A stretch of DNA of 64,000 nucleotides, from NCBI RefSeq assembly GCF_000513995.1, contig NZ_AZVB01000023.1:139-64138 (forward strand), given 5' to 3'. A model generated the notes under the pieces. That model did not search any database and was not told the origin of the DNA. It saw nothing but the letters and a program-made list of their open reading frames with translations. This document shows, one piece after another, positions 27,170 through 35,891 of the stretch; within the stretch, counting starts at the first letter, position 1; each line of letters starts with the position of its first letter. The position numbers and the translations under genes are program-made. The stretch is from Pseudoxanthomonas sp. J35 (lineage in GTDB: Bacteria; Pseudomonadota; Gammaproteobacteria; Xanthomonadales; Xanthomonadaceae).

Positions 27170-28459
27170 TCATTCGGCCGAGGCCACCTTCGGCGGGGCC
27201 GCCGGCGGGGTCTGGTAGATCAGGTACGGCTCGGTCTTGTGCTCGATCACCGATTCGTCCACCACCACCTTGCTGACGTTCTCCATGGACGGCAGCTCGT
27301 ACATGGTGTCCAGCAGCACCGACTCGACGATGGTGCGCAGGCCGCGGGCGCCGGTCTTGCGCTTGAGCGCCTTGCGCGCGATCGCCGACAGCGCGTCCGG
27401 ACGGAACTCCAGCTCCACGCCCTCCATCTCGAACAGCTTCTTGAACTGCTTGGTGATGGCGTTCTTCGGCTCGGTCAGGATCTTGACCAGGGCCTCCTCG
27501 TCCAGCTCCTCCAGGGTCGCCACCACCGGCAGGCGGCCGACGAACTCCGGGATCAGGCCGAACTTGATCAGGTCCTCCGGCTCGACGTCGGCCAGCAGCT
27601 TGCCGGTGTCGGCCTTGACCTTGGTGCTCTTCACCTTGGCGCCGAAGCCGATGCCGCCTGCCTCGCTGGTGCGCTGCTGGATGATCTTGTCCAGGCCGGC
27701 GAACGCGCCGCCGACGATGAACAGGATGTTCTTGGTGTCGACCTGCAGGAACTCCTGCTGCGGGTGCTTGCGGCCGCCCTGCGGCGGGACCGAAGCGACG
27801 GTGCCCTCGATCAGCTTCAGCAGCGCCTGCTGCACGCCTTCGCCGGACACGTCGCGGGTGATCGACGGGTTCTCGCTCTTGCGCGAGATCTTGTCGATCT
27901 CGTCGATGTAGACGATGCCCTGCTGCGCCTTCTCGACGTCGTAGTCGCACTTCTGCAGCAGCTTCTGGATGATGTTCTCCACGTCCTCGCCGACGTAGCC
28001 GGCTTCGGTCAGTGTGGTCGCATCGGCGATCGTGAACGGGACGTTCAACAGCCGCGCCAGGGTCTCGGCCAGCAGGGTCTTGCCCGAACCGGTCGGGCCG
28101 ACCAGCAGGATGTTGGACTTGGCCAGCTCCACGTCCTCGTTGCGCTGGCGGCTCTCGATGCGCTTGTAGTGGTTGTACACGGCCACCGCGAGGGTCTTCT
28201 TCGCCCGCTGCTGGCCGATCACGTACTGGTCCAGGACCTCGAGGATCTCGCGCGGCTTGGGCAGCGAGCTGCGCGAGGACTGTGCCTTCTCCTCGAGTTC
28301 CTCGCGGATGATGTCGTTGCAGAGCTCCACGCATTCATCGCAGATGAACACGCTCGGGCCGGCGATCAGCTTCCGCACCTCGTGCTGGCTCTTTCCGCAG
28401 AAGGAGCAGTAGAGGATCTTGTTGCTGTCTCCGGAACGGCCTTGCCGGTCTTCGCTCAT
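27170..28459 (-). CDS. clpX: ATP-dependent Clp protease ATP-binding subunit ClpX
   Basis: A 429-residue AAA+ unfoldase that feeds proteins into ClpP. The N-terminal zinc-binding domain has the four cysteines in YCSFCG and [10 protein letters not shown]. The AAA+ module has Walker [13 protein letters not shown], the pore loop GYVGEDVEN and Walker [13 protein letters not shown]. The ClpP-contacting IGF loop is present (GGIGFGAKV). It is downstream of clpP with 149 bp between, where a TATTCT on the minus strand could be a -10 box, so partly separate transcription is possible. Confidence 0.97.
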   Translation of the reverse strand: MSEDRQGRSGDSNKILYCSFCGKSQHEVRKLIAGPSVFICDECVELCNDIIREELEEKAQSSRSSLPKPREILEVLDQYVIGQQRAKKTLAVAVYNHYKRIESRQRNEDVELAKSNILLVGPTGSGKTLLAETLARLLNVPFTIADATTLTEAGYVGEDVENIIQKLLQKCDYDVEKAQQGIVYIDEIDKISRKSENPSITRDVSGEGVQQALLKLIEGTVASVPPQGGRKHPQQEFLQVDTKNILFIVGGAFAGLDKIIQQRTSEAGGIGFGAKVKSTKVKADTGKLLADVEPEDLIKFGLIPEFVGRLPVVATLEELDEEALVKILTEPKNAITKQFKKLFEMEGVELEFRPDALSAIARKALKRKTGARGLRTIVESVLLDTMYELPSMENVSKVVVDESVIEHKTEPYLIYQTPPAAPPKVASAE

Positions 28460-28608
28460 GCTTGTTCTTTTCCACTGTTACAGCCCGCCGGAGCGGGTTC
28501 GGGGCGAGAATAGCACAGGGCCGGAACTGCGCCAGAGGCGCGCCGGGCCGTGCTTCTCGGGGTTGCCGGCCCGCCCGGGAGGGGGCAGGACCGGCTGCCT
28601 GGCGGGGG

Positions 28609-29238
28609 TCAGCCCGCCTGGATCGACTCTTCCGGGCGACGCTCCAGGACTTCGTCGACCAGGCCGTAGGCCTTGGCCTCGGCCGCGCTCTTGAAGTTGT
28701 CGCGTTCGGTGTCGCGGGCGATGGTCTCGATCGACTGGCCGGTATGGTGGGCCAGGATCTCGTTCAGCCTCGCGCGCATGCTGAGGATCTCGCGCGCGTG
28801 GATGTCGATGTCGGTGGCCTGGCCCTGGAAGCCGCCCAGCGGCTGGTGGATCATCACCCGCGAGTTCGGCAGCGCGTAGCGCTTGCCGGCCGCGCCGGCC
28901 GCCAGCAGCACGGCGCCCATCGAGGCTGCCTGGCCGACGCAGATGGTGCTCACGTCCGGCTTGATGTACTGCATGGTGTCGTAGATCGCCATGCCGGCCG
29001 TGACCAGGCCGCCGGGCGAGTTGATGTACAGGCTGATGTCCTTCTCGGGGTTCTCGGCCTCGAGGAAGAGCATCTGGGCGATGATCACGTTGGCGACGTG
29101 GTCCTCGACCGGGCCGACCAGGAAGATCACCCGCTCCTTGAGCAGGCGCGAATAGATGTCGTACGCGCGCTCGCCGCGGCTGGTCTGTTCGACCACCATC
29201 GGGACCAGGTTGAGGGCTTTGGTCGGGATCATGCTCAT
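28609..29238 (-). CDS. clpP: ATP-dependent Clp protease proteolytic subunit
   Basis: A 209-residue serine peptidase that forms the 14-mer chamber. The catalytic triad is Ser106 (GQAASMGAV), His131 (VMIHQPLGG) and an Asp in RDTERDNF, most likely Asp180. A short propeptide is expected at the N-terminus, as in E. coli (mature start near [11 protein letters not shown]). I use the ATG at 29238, which follows AGGAG; the ATG two codons later is the alternative. It works with ClpX and with ClpA, which is not in this window. Confidence 0.96.
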   Translation of the reverse strand: MSMIPTKALNLVPMVVEQTSRGERAYDIYSRLLKERVIFLVGPVEDHVANVIIAQMLFLEAENPEKDISLYINSPGGLVTAGMAIYDTMQYIKPDVSTICVGQAASMGAVLLAAGAAGKRYALPNSRVMIHQPLGGFQGQATDIDIHAREILSMRARLNEILAHHTGQSIETIARDTERDNFKSAAEAKAYGLVDEVLERRPEESIQAG

Positions 29239-29257
29239 GGGGGCTCCTGGCTGGGTT

Positions 29258-29281
29258 GGGGCGCCGGTCATCCGGCGCCCC
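29258..29281. terminator. Perfect hairpin between tig and clpP
   Basis: GGGGCGCCGG, TCAT, CCGGCGCCCC: a 10-bp perfect stem in the 88-bp gap, without a T-run. It could attenuate tig read-through or stabilise the clpP leader. Confidence 0.45.
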
Positions 29282-29326
29282 GGGACAGCATAGCGGGGGC
29301 GGCGAAGGCGCCGCACCCGCCGGCCG

Positions 29327-30622
29327 TCATCCCCGGATGGCTTCCTGGAACGACAGCGCCACCTCGGTGTGCTGGGCGCGCTCGGAGATCCAGTCGATCA
29401 CCTGCTCTTCCATCACCCGGGCCTGCAGTCCCTGCATCAACTGGGGGTCGTTCCGGTACATCTCAATGACCTGCTCCGGCTCCTCGTAGGTCGAGGCGAT
29501 CAGGCGCAGGGTTTCGTTCACGCGCTTGGGGTCCAGGCGCAGCTCGTGGCGGCGGGCGACCTCGCCGACCAGCAGGCCGGCCAGGACGCGCTTGCGCGCC
29601 GGCTCCAGGAACTGCTCGTGGGCGTCGGCCGGCGGCTGGCCCGGGTCGCGGCCGCTGCGGCGGATCTGCTCCAGCTGCTGGGCCAGCATCGCCCGGGCCT
29701 CGTTCTCGACCAGGCGCGGCGGCAGCTCGACGTGGGCCCAGGTGTTGACCAGCTGCTCGCCGACCTCGCGGCGCAGGCGGTTCATCAGCGCGCCCTTGAG
29801 CTCGCGCTCGAGGTTGGTGCGGATGTCCTCGCGGAACTTGTCCATCTCGCCGCTCTTCACGCCGAAGCTCTTGATGAACGCGGCGTCAACCTCCGGCAGG
29901 ACCGGCTCGGCGATGCGCGACAGGGTCACGTGGACCTGGGCGGTCTTGCCGGCCAGCTCGGCCTGGCGCCAGTTCTCCGGGAAAGCCACGTCGAGGACGG
30001 TCTCGACGCCCTGCTCCAGGCCGACCAGCGCGTTCTCGACCGCCGGCAGCAGCTGGCCGGAGCCGATCAGGGTGCTGAACTGCTCGGCGCCCTCGGCCGG
30101 CTGGCGGAACTCGCCCAGCCCGGTCCACAGCGAGCCGGCGACCAGGTCGCCCTCCTTCGCCGCGCGGGTGACCGGGTTGAAGGTACGGCGCTGCAGGCGC
30201 AGGTTCTCGATCATCTGGTCGATGTCGGCCTCGGTCACCTCGGCGGTGTGGCGGGTCACCTGCAGCTTGGACACGTCGATGTCGCCGAAGTCCGGCACCA
30301 CCTCGAAGGTGGCGACGAATTCCAGCTCGCTGTCGCCGGCACGGTCGATGCGCGGGCTGCCGGCCACGCGCAGGTCGTGTTCGCGGATGGCCGAATCGAA
30401 GGTCTGGCGCACCAGGCCGCCGAGGACCTCGGCCTTGACCTGCTCGCCGAAGCGCTGCTCGATCACCTTCGGCGGAACCTTGCCCGGACGGAAGCCCTTG
30501 ATGCGGGCGGTGCGCGCGATCTCGCGCAGGCGGCCACTCACGCTGGACTCCACCTGCTCCGCCGGCAGGCTGAAGTTCATGCGGCGTTCGAGGTTGCCGG
30601 TGGATTCGACGGAAACTTGCAT
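29327..30622 (-). CDS. tig: Trigger factor (ribosome-associated chaperone)
   Basis: The protein has 431 residues. The N-terminal ribosome-binding domain carries the signature GFRPGKVP (about 43-50), then comes the FKBP-like PPIase domain (about 160-245, [16 protein letters not shown]) and the helical C-terminal chaperone domain. The PPIase insert looks shortened or degenerate compared with FKBPs, and chaperoning does not need it. I begin at the ATG at 30622 ([14 protein letters not shown]); the longer frame adds only an Ala/Gly stretch. It heads the tig-clpP-clpX-lon series. Confidence 0.96.
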   Translation of the reverse strand: MQVSVESTGNLERRMNFSLPAEQVESSVSGRLREIARTARIKGFRPGKVPPKVIEQRFGEQVKAEVLGGLVRQTFDSAIREHDLRVAGSPRIDRAGDSELEFVATFEVVPDFGDIDVSKLQVTRHTAEVTEADIDQMIENLRLQRRTFNPVTRAAKEGDLVAGSLWTGLGEFRQPAEGAEQFSTLIGSGQLLPAVENALVGLEQGVETVLDVAFPENWRQAELAGKTAQVHVTLSRIAEPVLPEVDAAFIKSFGVKSGEMDKFREDIRTNLERELKGALMNRLRREVGEQLVNTWAHVELPPRLVENEARAMLAQQLEQIRRSGRDPGQPPADAHEQFLEPARKRVLAGLLVGEVARRHELRLDPKRVNETLRLIASTYEEPEQVIEMYRNDPQLMQGLQARVMEEQVIDWISERAQHTEVALSFQEAIRG

Positions 30623-30767
30623 GTGTCTGGCTCCTGCGGCCGCGGCTCCTGCCACGGCGGAAATCGACGTTGGGTTAAGGGCTTGGGACCGGCTTGACAG
30701 CTGGCCCGACGGAACGCGCTAGTTTCGCCCATCCGTGGCACGTGCGCCAGTCCGTGGAAAGATGGCA

Positions 30768-30796
30768 TTGACACCCCCGCAGCGTTCACGAACAAT
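30768..30796 (+). promoter_or_regulatory. Possible promoter of the tRNA-Pro/Arg/His run
   Basis: TTGACA (30768-30773), 17 bp, AACAAT (30791-30796). The -35 is perfect and the -10 matches 4 of 6. It lies about 85 bp before tRNA-Pro. Confidence 0.4.
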
Positions 30797-30883
30797 AGCC
30801 GACCTTCCGGACGCCTTCGGGCTCCAGGGAGCCGGGCCCGGCGGGCCGGAGCGAGGTCTGCCGGACCGTCGAACCCAGCACAC

Positions 30884-30960
30884 CGGGGTATAGCGCAGTC
30901 TGGTAGCGCGCCTGCTTTGGGAGCAGGATGTCGGGGGTTCGAATCCCTCTACCCCGACCA
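30884..30960 (+). tRNA. tRNA-Pro (TGG)
   Basis: The acceptor is CGGGGTA / TACCCCG, the anticodon loop TTTGGGA gives TGG, the T-arm is GGGGGTTCGAATCCCTC, and CCA is encoded; 77 nt. Confidence 0.97.
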
Positions 30961-30998
30961 TTCCGCCACCGGGGCGGGTCGATGCCTCACCGAGTTGT

Positions 30999-31075
30999 GC
31001 GCCCGTAGCTCAACCGGATAGAGCACCGGCCTTCTAAGCCGGCGGTTGCAGGTTCGATTCCTGCCGGGCGCGCCA
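30999..31075 (+). tRNA. tRNA-Arg (TCT)
   Basis: The acceptor is GCGCCCG / CGGGCGC, the anticodon loop CTTCTAA gives TCT, the T-arm is GCAGGTTCGATTCCTGC, and CCA is encoded; 77 nt. Its gap to tRNA-Pro is 38 bp. Confidence 0.97.
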
Positions 31076-31104
31076 GATCGGGCGCCGGGCATAGCAGTTC
31101 CAGT

Positions 31105-31182
31105 GGTGGCTGTAGCTCAGTTGGTTAGAGTACTGGATTGTGATTCCAGTGGTCGTGGGTTCGAATCCCATCAGCCACCCCA
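31105..31182 (+). tRNA. tRNA-His (GTG)
   Basis: It starts with the extra G(-1), as GGTGGCTG pairing with CAGCCACC. The anticodon loop TTGTGAT gives GTG, the T-arm is GTGGGTTCGAATCCCAT, and CCA is encoded. Confidence 0.97.
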
Positions 31183-31215
31183 CCATTCCGAAGCAACGGA
31201 AGTTGCCGAGGGGAG

Positions 31216-31243
31216 TTGCCAGGACAGCGAAATCCGCTAGAAT
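31216..31243 (+). promoter_or_regulatory. Sigma-70 promoter of tRNA-Lys
   Basis: TTGCCA (31216-31221), 16 bp, TAGAAT (31238-31243), about 30 bp before the tRNA. Confidence 0.6.
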
Positions 31244-31273
31244 GTGCAACTCGGTTCCACACCGAGTTTCTCG

Positions 31274-31349
31274 GGGCCGTTAGCTCAGTTGGTAGAGCAG
31301 CTGACTCTTAATCAGTAGGTCCAAGGTTCGAATCCTTGACGGCCCACCA
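31274..31349 (+). tRNA. tRNA-Lys (CTT)
   Basis: The acceptor is GGGCCGT / ACGGCCC, the anticodon loop CTCTTAA gives CTT, the T-arm is CAAGGTTCGAATCCTTG, and CCA is encoded; 76 nt. Confidence 0.96.
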
Positions 31350-31356
31350 GACCGAA

Positions 31357-31390
31357 GAAAACGCCCGGCCAGTCCGGGCGTTTTCTTTTT
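31357..31390 (+). terminator. Rho-independent terminator after tRNA-Lys
   Basis: GAAAACGCCCGG, loop CCAGT, CCGGGCGTTTTC, then TTTTT: a 12-bp stem and U-run ending the Pro-Arg-His-Lys series. Confidence 0.94.
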
Positions 31391-31402
31391 CCGGCGGCGG
31401 CA

Positions 31403-31430
31403 TCGCACGGCCCCGCCGCGCCGCTACAAT
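31403..31430 (+). promoter_or_regulatory. Possible promoter of tRNA-Leu
   Basis: TACAAT (31425-31430) is a good -10 box 11 bp before the tRNA. The -35 TCGCAC (31403-31408, 16 bp spacer) is poor. Confidence 0.45.
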
Positions 31431-31441
31431 GCCGGCGACCT

Positions 31442-31526
31442 GCGAAAGTGGCGGAATTGGTAGACGCACTGGATTTAGGTTCCAGCGGGTAACCCCGTGA
31501 GGGTTCGAGTCCCTCCTTTCGCACCA
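31442..31526 (+). tRNA. tRNA-Leu (TAG)
   Basis: The acceptor is GCGAAAG / CTTTCGC, the anticodon loop ATTTAGG gives TAG, a long variable arm GCGGGTAACCCCGT is present, the T-arm is GAGGGTTCGAGTCCCTC, and CCA is encoded; 85 nt. Confidence 0.96.
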
Positions 31527-31586
31527 CGCCCCCACCCTCCCGCGTGTATCCTTGGCCGCATATCCCAGCCAGACGGAGCACGCGCC

Positions 31587-32345
31587 ATGCGCAGCGGCAA
31601 TCCCGCCTTCCAGGAATCCACCTTCCTCGATCTCGGCAGCGGCACGGTGGTGTCGCGCGACGCCGGCACCATGACCCTCAACGGCACGGTCAACCGCACC
31701 GGCATCCTGCTGTTGCTGGCGGTGCTCACCGGCGCCTGGTCGTGGTCGCAGGCGTTCGGCGCGGACGGCACGGTGAACCCGGCCATCGGCATGTACGTGT
31801 GGGGCGGCCTGCTCACCGGCCTGGTGCTGGGGATGGTCACCATCTTCAAGCAGGCCTGGTCGCCGGTGACCGCGCCGCTGTACGCGATCGCCGAGGGCGT
31901 CTTCCTTGGCGCGATCTCGGCCCTGTTCGACGCCCGCTTCAACGGCATCGTCATGCAGGCGGTGCTGCTGACCTTCGGCACGCTGTTCGCCATGCTGTTC
32001 GCCTACCGCAGCGGCCTGGTCAAGGCCACCGAGAACTTCAAGCTCGGCGTGGTCGCGGCCACCGGCGGCATCTGCCTGGTCTACCTGGCGACCATCGTGC
32101 TGGGCTTCTTCGGCATCCAGATCCCGATGATCCACGAGTCGGGGATCATCGGGATCGGCTTCAGCCTGTTCGTGGTGGTGATCGCGGCGCTGAACCTGGT
32201 GCTGGACTTCGACTTCATCGAGACCGGCGTGGAGCGCGGCGCGCCGAAGTACATGGAGTGGTACGGCGCCTTCGGCCTGATGGTCACCCTGGTGTGGCTG
32301 TACCTGGAGTTCCTGCGCCTGCTGTCGAAGCTGCAGTCGCGCTGA
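31587..32345 (+). CDS. Bax inhibitor-1 / YccA family membrane protein
   Basis: A 252-residue inner-membrane protein with about seven transmembrane helices and the opening MRSGNPAF shared by this subgroup. The family (BI-1, YccA, YetJ) includes pH-sensitive calcium leak channels and an FtsH modulator. The C-terminal DFDFIETGVERGAPKYMEWYG segment carries the conserved aspartates and the acidic residues of the pore region. The start is the ATG at 31587, preceded by GGAG at 31575. It follows tRNA-Leu by 60 bp and is closed by its own terminator, so it is a single-gene unit. Confidence 0.92.
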   Translation: MRSGNPAFQESTFLDLGSGTVVSRDAGTMTLNGTVNRTGILLLLAVLTGAWSWSQAFGADGTVNPAIGMYVWGGLLTGLVLGMVTIFKQAWSPVTAPLYAIAEGVFLGAISALFDARFNGIVMQAVLLTFGTLFAMLFAYRSGLVKATENFKLGVVAATGGICLVYLATIVLGFFGIQIPMIHESGIIGIGFSLFVVVIAALNLVLDFDFIETGVERGAPKYMEWYGAFGLMVTLVWLYLEFLRLLSKLQSR

Positions 32346-32365
32346 CCGCCGCCGGCGGGAAGACG

Positions 32366-32397
32366 AACGGGGCGCCCTTGGCGCCCCGTTTTCTTTT
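32366..32397 (+). terminator. Rho-independent terminator of the BI-1 family gene
   Basis: AACGGGGCGCC, CTT, GGCGCCCCGTT, then TTCTTTT: an 11-bp stem with a T-rich tail, 20 bp after the stop. Confidence 0.93.
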
Positions 32398-32417
32398 GGT
32401 GCGTCGTGCCGGCCCGC

Positions 32418-33731
32418 TCACGCGGCCGGCATCGCCTTGCGCCGCGGCCACAGCATGAAGCCCAGCGCCGACAGCGCCAGCAGCCAACAGTAGTGCACGC
32501 TGCCGGCCACGGCCAGCGGCGACAGCGCGCCCAGCGAGGCGACCAGCAGCACCTGCGCGCCGTAGGGCAGGACGCCCTGGACCACGCAGGCGAAGATGTC
32601 CAGTACGCTGGCCGAGCGCCGCGGGCTGATCCCGTGGCGCTCGGCGATGTCGCGGGCCAGGCTGCCGCTGACCAGGATGGCCACGGTGTTGTTGGCGGTC
32701 AGCGCGTCGGTGCCGGCGGCCAGCGCGGCAATGCTCAGCTCGCCCGAGCGGCGCCCGGTATGGCCGCGGGCGAAGCGGGCGATCGCGCCGGCCAGCCAGT
32801 CCAGCCCGCCGGTGGCCTTGATCAGCGCGGCCAGGCCGCCGATCAGGATCGACAGCAGGGTGATCTCGACCATGCTCTCGAAGCCGGCGTAGATGTCGCC
32901 GACGAAATCCACCGCCCCGTAGTCCGGCGCCAGCGCCAGCCCGGCCACGCCGGCGGCGACGATGCCGATGCCCAGCACCAGCACCACGTCCAGGCCGGCG
33001 ACGGCCAGCACCAGCACCAGCAGGTACGGCAGCACCAGCCACGGCGAGGCGGCGGCTTCGGACGCCGGCACCGGCGAGCTGTCGCCCATCGTGGCCAGCA
33101 GCAGCACCGTCGCCAGCGCCGCCGGCGCGGCGATCTTCAGGTTCTCGCGGAACTTGTCGCGCATCTCCGCGCCCTGGCTGCGGGTGGCGGCGATGGTGGT
33201 GTCGGAGATGATCGACAGGTTGTCGCCGAACATCGCCCCGCCCAGCACCGCGCCGGTGACCAGCACCCGGTCCAGGCCGGAGGCGTCGGCCACGCCCAGC
33301 GCGATCGGCACCACCGCCGCGACCGTGCCCATCGAGGTGCCGATCGACAGCGAGACGAACGAGGCCACCAGGAACAGCCCCGGCAGGATCAGCGCCGGCG
33401 GCAGCGCGCCCAGGCCCAGCGCCACCACCGCGTCCACCGCGCCCACGCCCTTGGAGACCATGGCGAAGGCGCCGGCCAGCAGGAAGATCAGGCACATCAG
33501 CATGACGTTGCCTTCGCCCATGCCCGACAGCAGCGTCGCCTGCGGCGGCACCCCGCGGCGCCGCGCCAGCCACAGGCTCAGGGCCAGCGCCGGCAGGATC
33601 GCCACCGGCGCGCGCAGCTGGTAGAAGCCCATCGGCTCGCCCTGCGCGGTGTAGTACAGGCCGGCGCCGAAGAACAGCGCGAGGAACACGAGCAGCGGGG
33701 TCAGCGCCAGGACGCTGGGACGGACGGACAT
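32418..33731 (-). CDS. NhaC family Na+/H+ antiporter
   Basis: A 437-residue polytopic membrane protein with about 11-12 hydrophobic helices. NhaC-type signatures include SLSIGTSMGTVAAVVPIALG, GGAMFGDNLSIISDTTIAAT and ALTANNTVAILVSG. The discontinuous-helix Asp-Asn (GDNLS) and the charged DTT triplet probably contribute to ion exchange. The family exchanges Na+ for H+, sometimes coupled to organic acids such as malate. I start at the ATG at 33731 (MSVRPSVLAL), since the extra upstream codons are Pro-rich and lack hydrophobic character. There is no regulator next to it. Confidence 0.88.
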   Translation of the reverse strand: MSVRPSVLALTPLLVFLALFFGAGLYYTAQGEPMGFYQLRAPVAILPALALSLWLARRRGVPPQATLLSGMGEGNVMLMCLIFLLAGAFAMVSKGVGAVDAVVALGLGALPPALILPGLFLVASFVSLSIGTSMGTVAAVVPIALGVADASGLDRVLVTGAVLGGAMFGDNLSIISDTTIAATRSQGAEMRDKFRENLKIAAPAALATVLLLATMGDSSPVPASEAAASPWLVLPYLLVLVLAVAGLDVVLVLGIGIVAAGVAGLALAPDYGAVDFVGDIYAGFESMVEITLLSILIGGLAALIKATGGLDWLAGAIARFARGHTGRRSGELSIAALAAGTDALTANNTVAILVSGSLARDIAERHGISPRRSASVLDIFACVVQGVLPYGAQVLLVASLGALSPLAVAGSVHYCWLLALSALGFMLWPRRKAMPAA

Positions 33732-33818
33732 GGGCGGGAGCGGCGCGGGGGAAGGAGGCGCCGATTCTTGCGTGGCGCCCACCCCGGGCCAAGCGCCACG
33801 GGTGGCACAGCGCGCAAC

Positions 33819-33844
33819 GAAAACGGGACGCTGTGCGTCCCGTT
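33819..33844 (-). terminator. Terminator after icd
   Basis: On the minus strand AACGGGACGC, ACA, GCGTCCCGTT, then TTCGTTG: a 10-bp stem with a short T-rich tail, 50 bp past the icd stop. Confidence 0.75.
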
Positions 33845-33893
33845 CGTGTCGTCGCCAAGGGCCGGCGCCGTGGTGGCCGGCCCGGTGCCCGCT

Positions 33894-34898
33894 TCAGAGG
33901 CGGCTGGCGATGGCCTGGGCGAAGCCCATGGTGGTGCCAGTGCCGCCCAGGTCGCCGGTCAGCGAGTCCCTGGCTTCCAGGGTGGCCACGATCGCCTTGC
34001 GCAGGCGCTCGGCGTTGGCGCCCTGGCCGATGTGGTCGAGCATCTGTGCCGCCGCCAGCAGCAGCGCGCAGGGGTTGGCGATGCCCTTGCCGGCGATGTC
34101 CGGCGCGGTGCCGTGGACGGCCTCGAAGATCGCCGCGTCCGCGCCGATGTTGGCGCCCGGGGCCAGGCCCAGGCCGCCGACCAGGCCGGCGCACAGGTCG
34201 GAGATGATGTCGCCGAACAGGTTGGTGGTGACGATCACGTCGAACTGCTCCGGACGCATCACCAGCTGCATGCAGGCGTTGTCGACGATCATTTCCTGGA
34301 ACTCGATCTCCGGGTACTGCGCGGCCACCTCGCGCGCGACCTTCAGGAACAGGCCGGAGGTCGACTTGATGATGTTGGCCTTGTGCACCGCGGTGACCTT
34401 CTTGCGGCCGGTCTTCCTGGCCAGCTCGAAGGCGTAGCGGACGATGCGCTCGGAGCCCTTGCGGGTGACGCGGGTGCCGGAGAACGCGGTCTCGCCGTCG
34501 GCCGACACTTCCTGGCCCTCGGCCAGGTAGGCGCCCTCGGTGTTCTCGCGTACGGTGATCATGTCGATGTTCTCGTACCGCGACTTGGTGTTCGGGAACG
34601 AGATGGCCGGGCGCACGTTCGCGTACAGGTCGAAGTGGCGGCGCAGGCTGACGTTGATCGAGGTGAAGCCGCCGCCGACCGGGGTGGTCAGCGGGCTCTT
34701 CAGGGCCACCTTGTTGCGGGCGATGGAGTCCAGGGTCTCCTTCGGCATCAGGTCACCGTGCTTCTCCAGGGCCACCACGCCGGCATCGGCGAATTCGTAT
34801 TCCAGGCCGGCGCCGAGGCGGTCGAGCACGTGCAGGGTGGCGTCCATGATCTCCGGGCCGATGCCGTCGCCGCGGATGACCGTGATTTTCTGGGTCAT
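33894..34898 (-). CDS. icd: NAD-dependent isocitrate dehydrogenase
   Basis: A 334-residue member of the beta-decarboxylating dehydrogenase family, close in size and sequence to the short NAD-type (IDH3-like) enzyme known from Xanthomonas rather than the 416-residue NADP enzyme of E. coli. It oxidises isocitrate to 2-oxoglutarate. Signature residues: VIRGDGIGPEI, the substrate arginines in SLRRHFDLYANVRP, the VRENTEGAY segment, TAVHKANIIK and the NLFGDIISD metal aspartates. Homoisocitrate or 3-isopropylmalate dehydrogenase are close paralogs, but the GHVR-free layout and length favour isocitrate. A CATAAT (34974-34979) on the minus strand may be its -10 box. Confidence 0.88.
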   Translation of the reverse strand: MTQKITVIRGDGIGPEIMDATLHVLDRLGAGLEYEFADAGVVALEKHGDLMPKETLDSIARNKVALKSPLTTPVGGGFTSINVSLRRHFDLYANVRPAISFPNTKSRYENIDMITVRENTEGAYLAEGQEVSADGETAFSGTRVTRKGSERIVRYAFELARKTGRKKVTAVHKANIIKSTSGLFLKVAREVAAQYPEIEFQEMIVDNACMQLVMRPEQFDVIVTTNLFGDIISDLCAGLVGGLGLAPGANIGADAAIFEAVHGTAPDIAGKGIANPCALLLAAAQMLDHIGQGANAERLRKAIVATLEARDSLTGDLGGTGTTMGFAQAIASRL

Positions 34899-35026
34899 GT
34901 GGTGTGATTCCGGAACAGGCGCACGGGTCCGGCGGGCCGGACACGGCGCGGAAGGGGGAAAGTTGGGTGTGAAATTATGCCCGATCCGCGCTGAACGCCC
35001 CACCTCGACCTTTGGAGGGGAACGCC

Positions 35027-35050
35027 GGTGCCCGCCTGCCGGCGGGCACC
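35027..35050 (-). terminator. Hairpin after the AhpD-like gene
   Basis: GGTGCCCGCC, TGCC, GGCGGGCACC: a perfect 10-bp stem beginning 9 bp past the stop. No U-run follows. Confidence 0.5.
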
Positions 35051-35059
35051 GCAGGTGTT

Positions 35060-35461
35060 TCAGCCGTGGTCGTGGGCCGGGGGCGCGCTTTCGGCCCCGC
35101 CCTCGAGCTGGTCGAGGAAGTCCACCGCCCGGCGCAGGTGCGGGATCACGATCGAGCCGCCCACCACCAGGCCGACCGAGAAGGCCTCGAAGAACTCGTC
35201 GCGGTTGACCCCGGCCTCGCGGCACTGGGCCACGTGGTAGCTGATGCAGTCGTCGCAGCGCAGGACCAGCGAGGCGACCAGGCCCAGCAGCTCCTTGGTC
35301 TTCACGTCCAGGGCGCCGGCCTGGTAGGTCTGGGTGTCCAGGGCGAAGAAGCGGCGCACGACCTGGTTGGGCTCGGCCAGGATGCGCTGGTTCATGCGCT
35401 GGCGGAACTCGGTGAACTGGCGGACCCGGTCGTCGCCGCCCTGCCCTTCGCCGCCGCTCAC
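35060..35461 (-). CDS. AhpD-like carboxymuconolactone decarboxylase family protein
   Basis: The protein has 133 residues and an all-helical AhpD fold. The redox motif CDDC (Cys69, Cys72) with the following His76 (CDDCISYHV) is that of alkylhydroperoxidase-like proteins, so a peroxidase or disulfide-reductase activity is more likely than a lactone decarboxylase. A GTG start overlaps the glutaredoxin stop (GTGA), so the two redox proteins are made together; the nearest internal ATG is MNQRILAEP. The pairing with glutaredoxin suggests a thiol-dependent electron supply. Confidence 0.85.
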   Translation of the reverse strand: MSGGEGQGGDDRVRQFTEFRQRMNQRILAEPNQVVRRFFALDTQTYQAGALDVKTKELLGLVASLVLRCDDCISYHVAQCREAGVNRDEFFEAFSVGLVVGGSIVIPHLRRAVDFLDQLEGGAESAPPAHDHG

Positions 35462-35739
35462 GCCGAGGCCTCCGGGGCCTGGCCGTCCAGCAGCGGCAGC
35501 AGCTTGCCGGCGCGGTGCATCGCCATCATGTCGTCATAGCCGCCGACGTGGACGTCGCCAACGAAGATCTGCGGCACGCTGGTACGGCGGGCGAGGTTCA
35601 CCATCTTCTCGCGCTCGGCCGGGTCCAAGTCGACGCGGACCTCGGTCCATTCGCGGCCTTGGCTCTTGAGGAAGTTCTTGGCCGCCACGCAGTACGGGCA
35701 GATGGCGGTGGAATAAAGGGTGATCTGGGGAACGGACAC
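35458..35739 (-). CDS. grxC: Glutaredoxin 3
   Basis: A 93-residue thioredoxin-fold protein with the dithiol site CPYC (Cys14, Cys17), the cis-proline motif TSVPQIFVG, and GGYDDMMAMH for glutathione binding. It reduces protein disulfides and mixed glutathione disulfides. The start is a GTG (MSVPQITLYS). It is coupled to the AhpD-like gene downstream. It may also serve NrdAB, whose C-terminal dithiol needs such a reductant; that is a family-based guess. Confidence 0.94.
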   Translation of the reverse strand: MSVPQITLYSTAICPYCVAAKNFLKSQGREWTEVRVDLDPAEREKMVNLARRTSVPQIFVGDVHVGGYDDMMAMHRAGKLLPLLDGQAPEASA

Positions 35740-35891
35740 GGGAAACTCCGCGGGACGGATGGGGTCTATACGGATATGGTAGCGGCCGTGCCCGGCGCAG
35801 CCTGCACGGATGGAACACAGCGGATTAACCGCCGATTCACCCGTGCCCCCCGCCCCGACCGCATCCTGCCCCAGACCCCGGAGACCCTGCC

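Noticed and set aside
30884-31526. tRNA run as an integration site for a genomic island
   Set aside because: There is no integrase, no duplicated tRNA 3' end and no change in gene character around the run.
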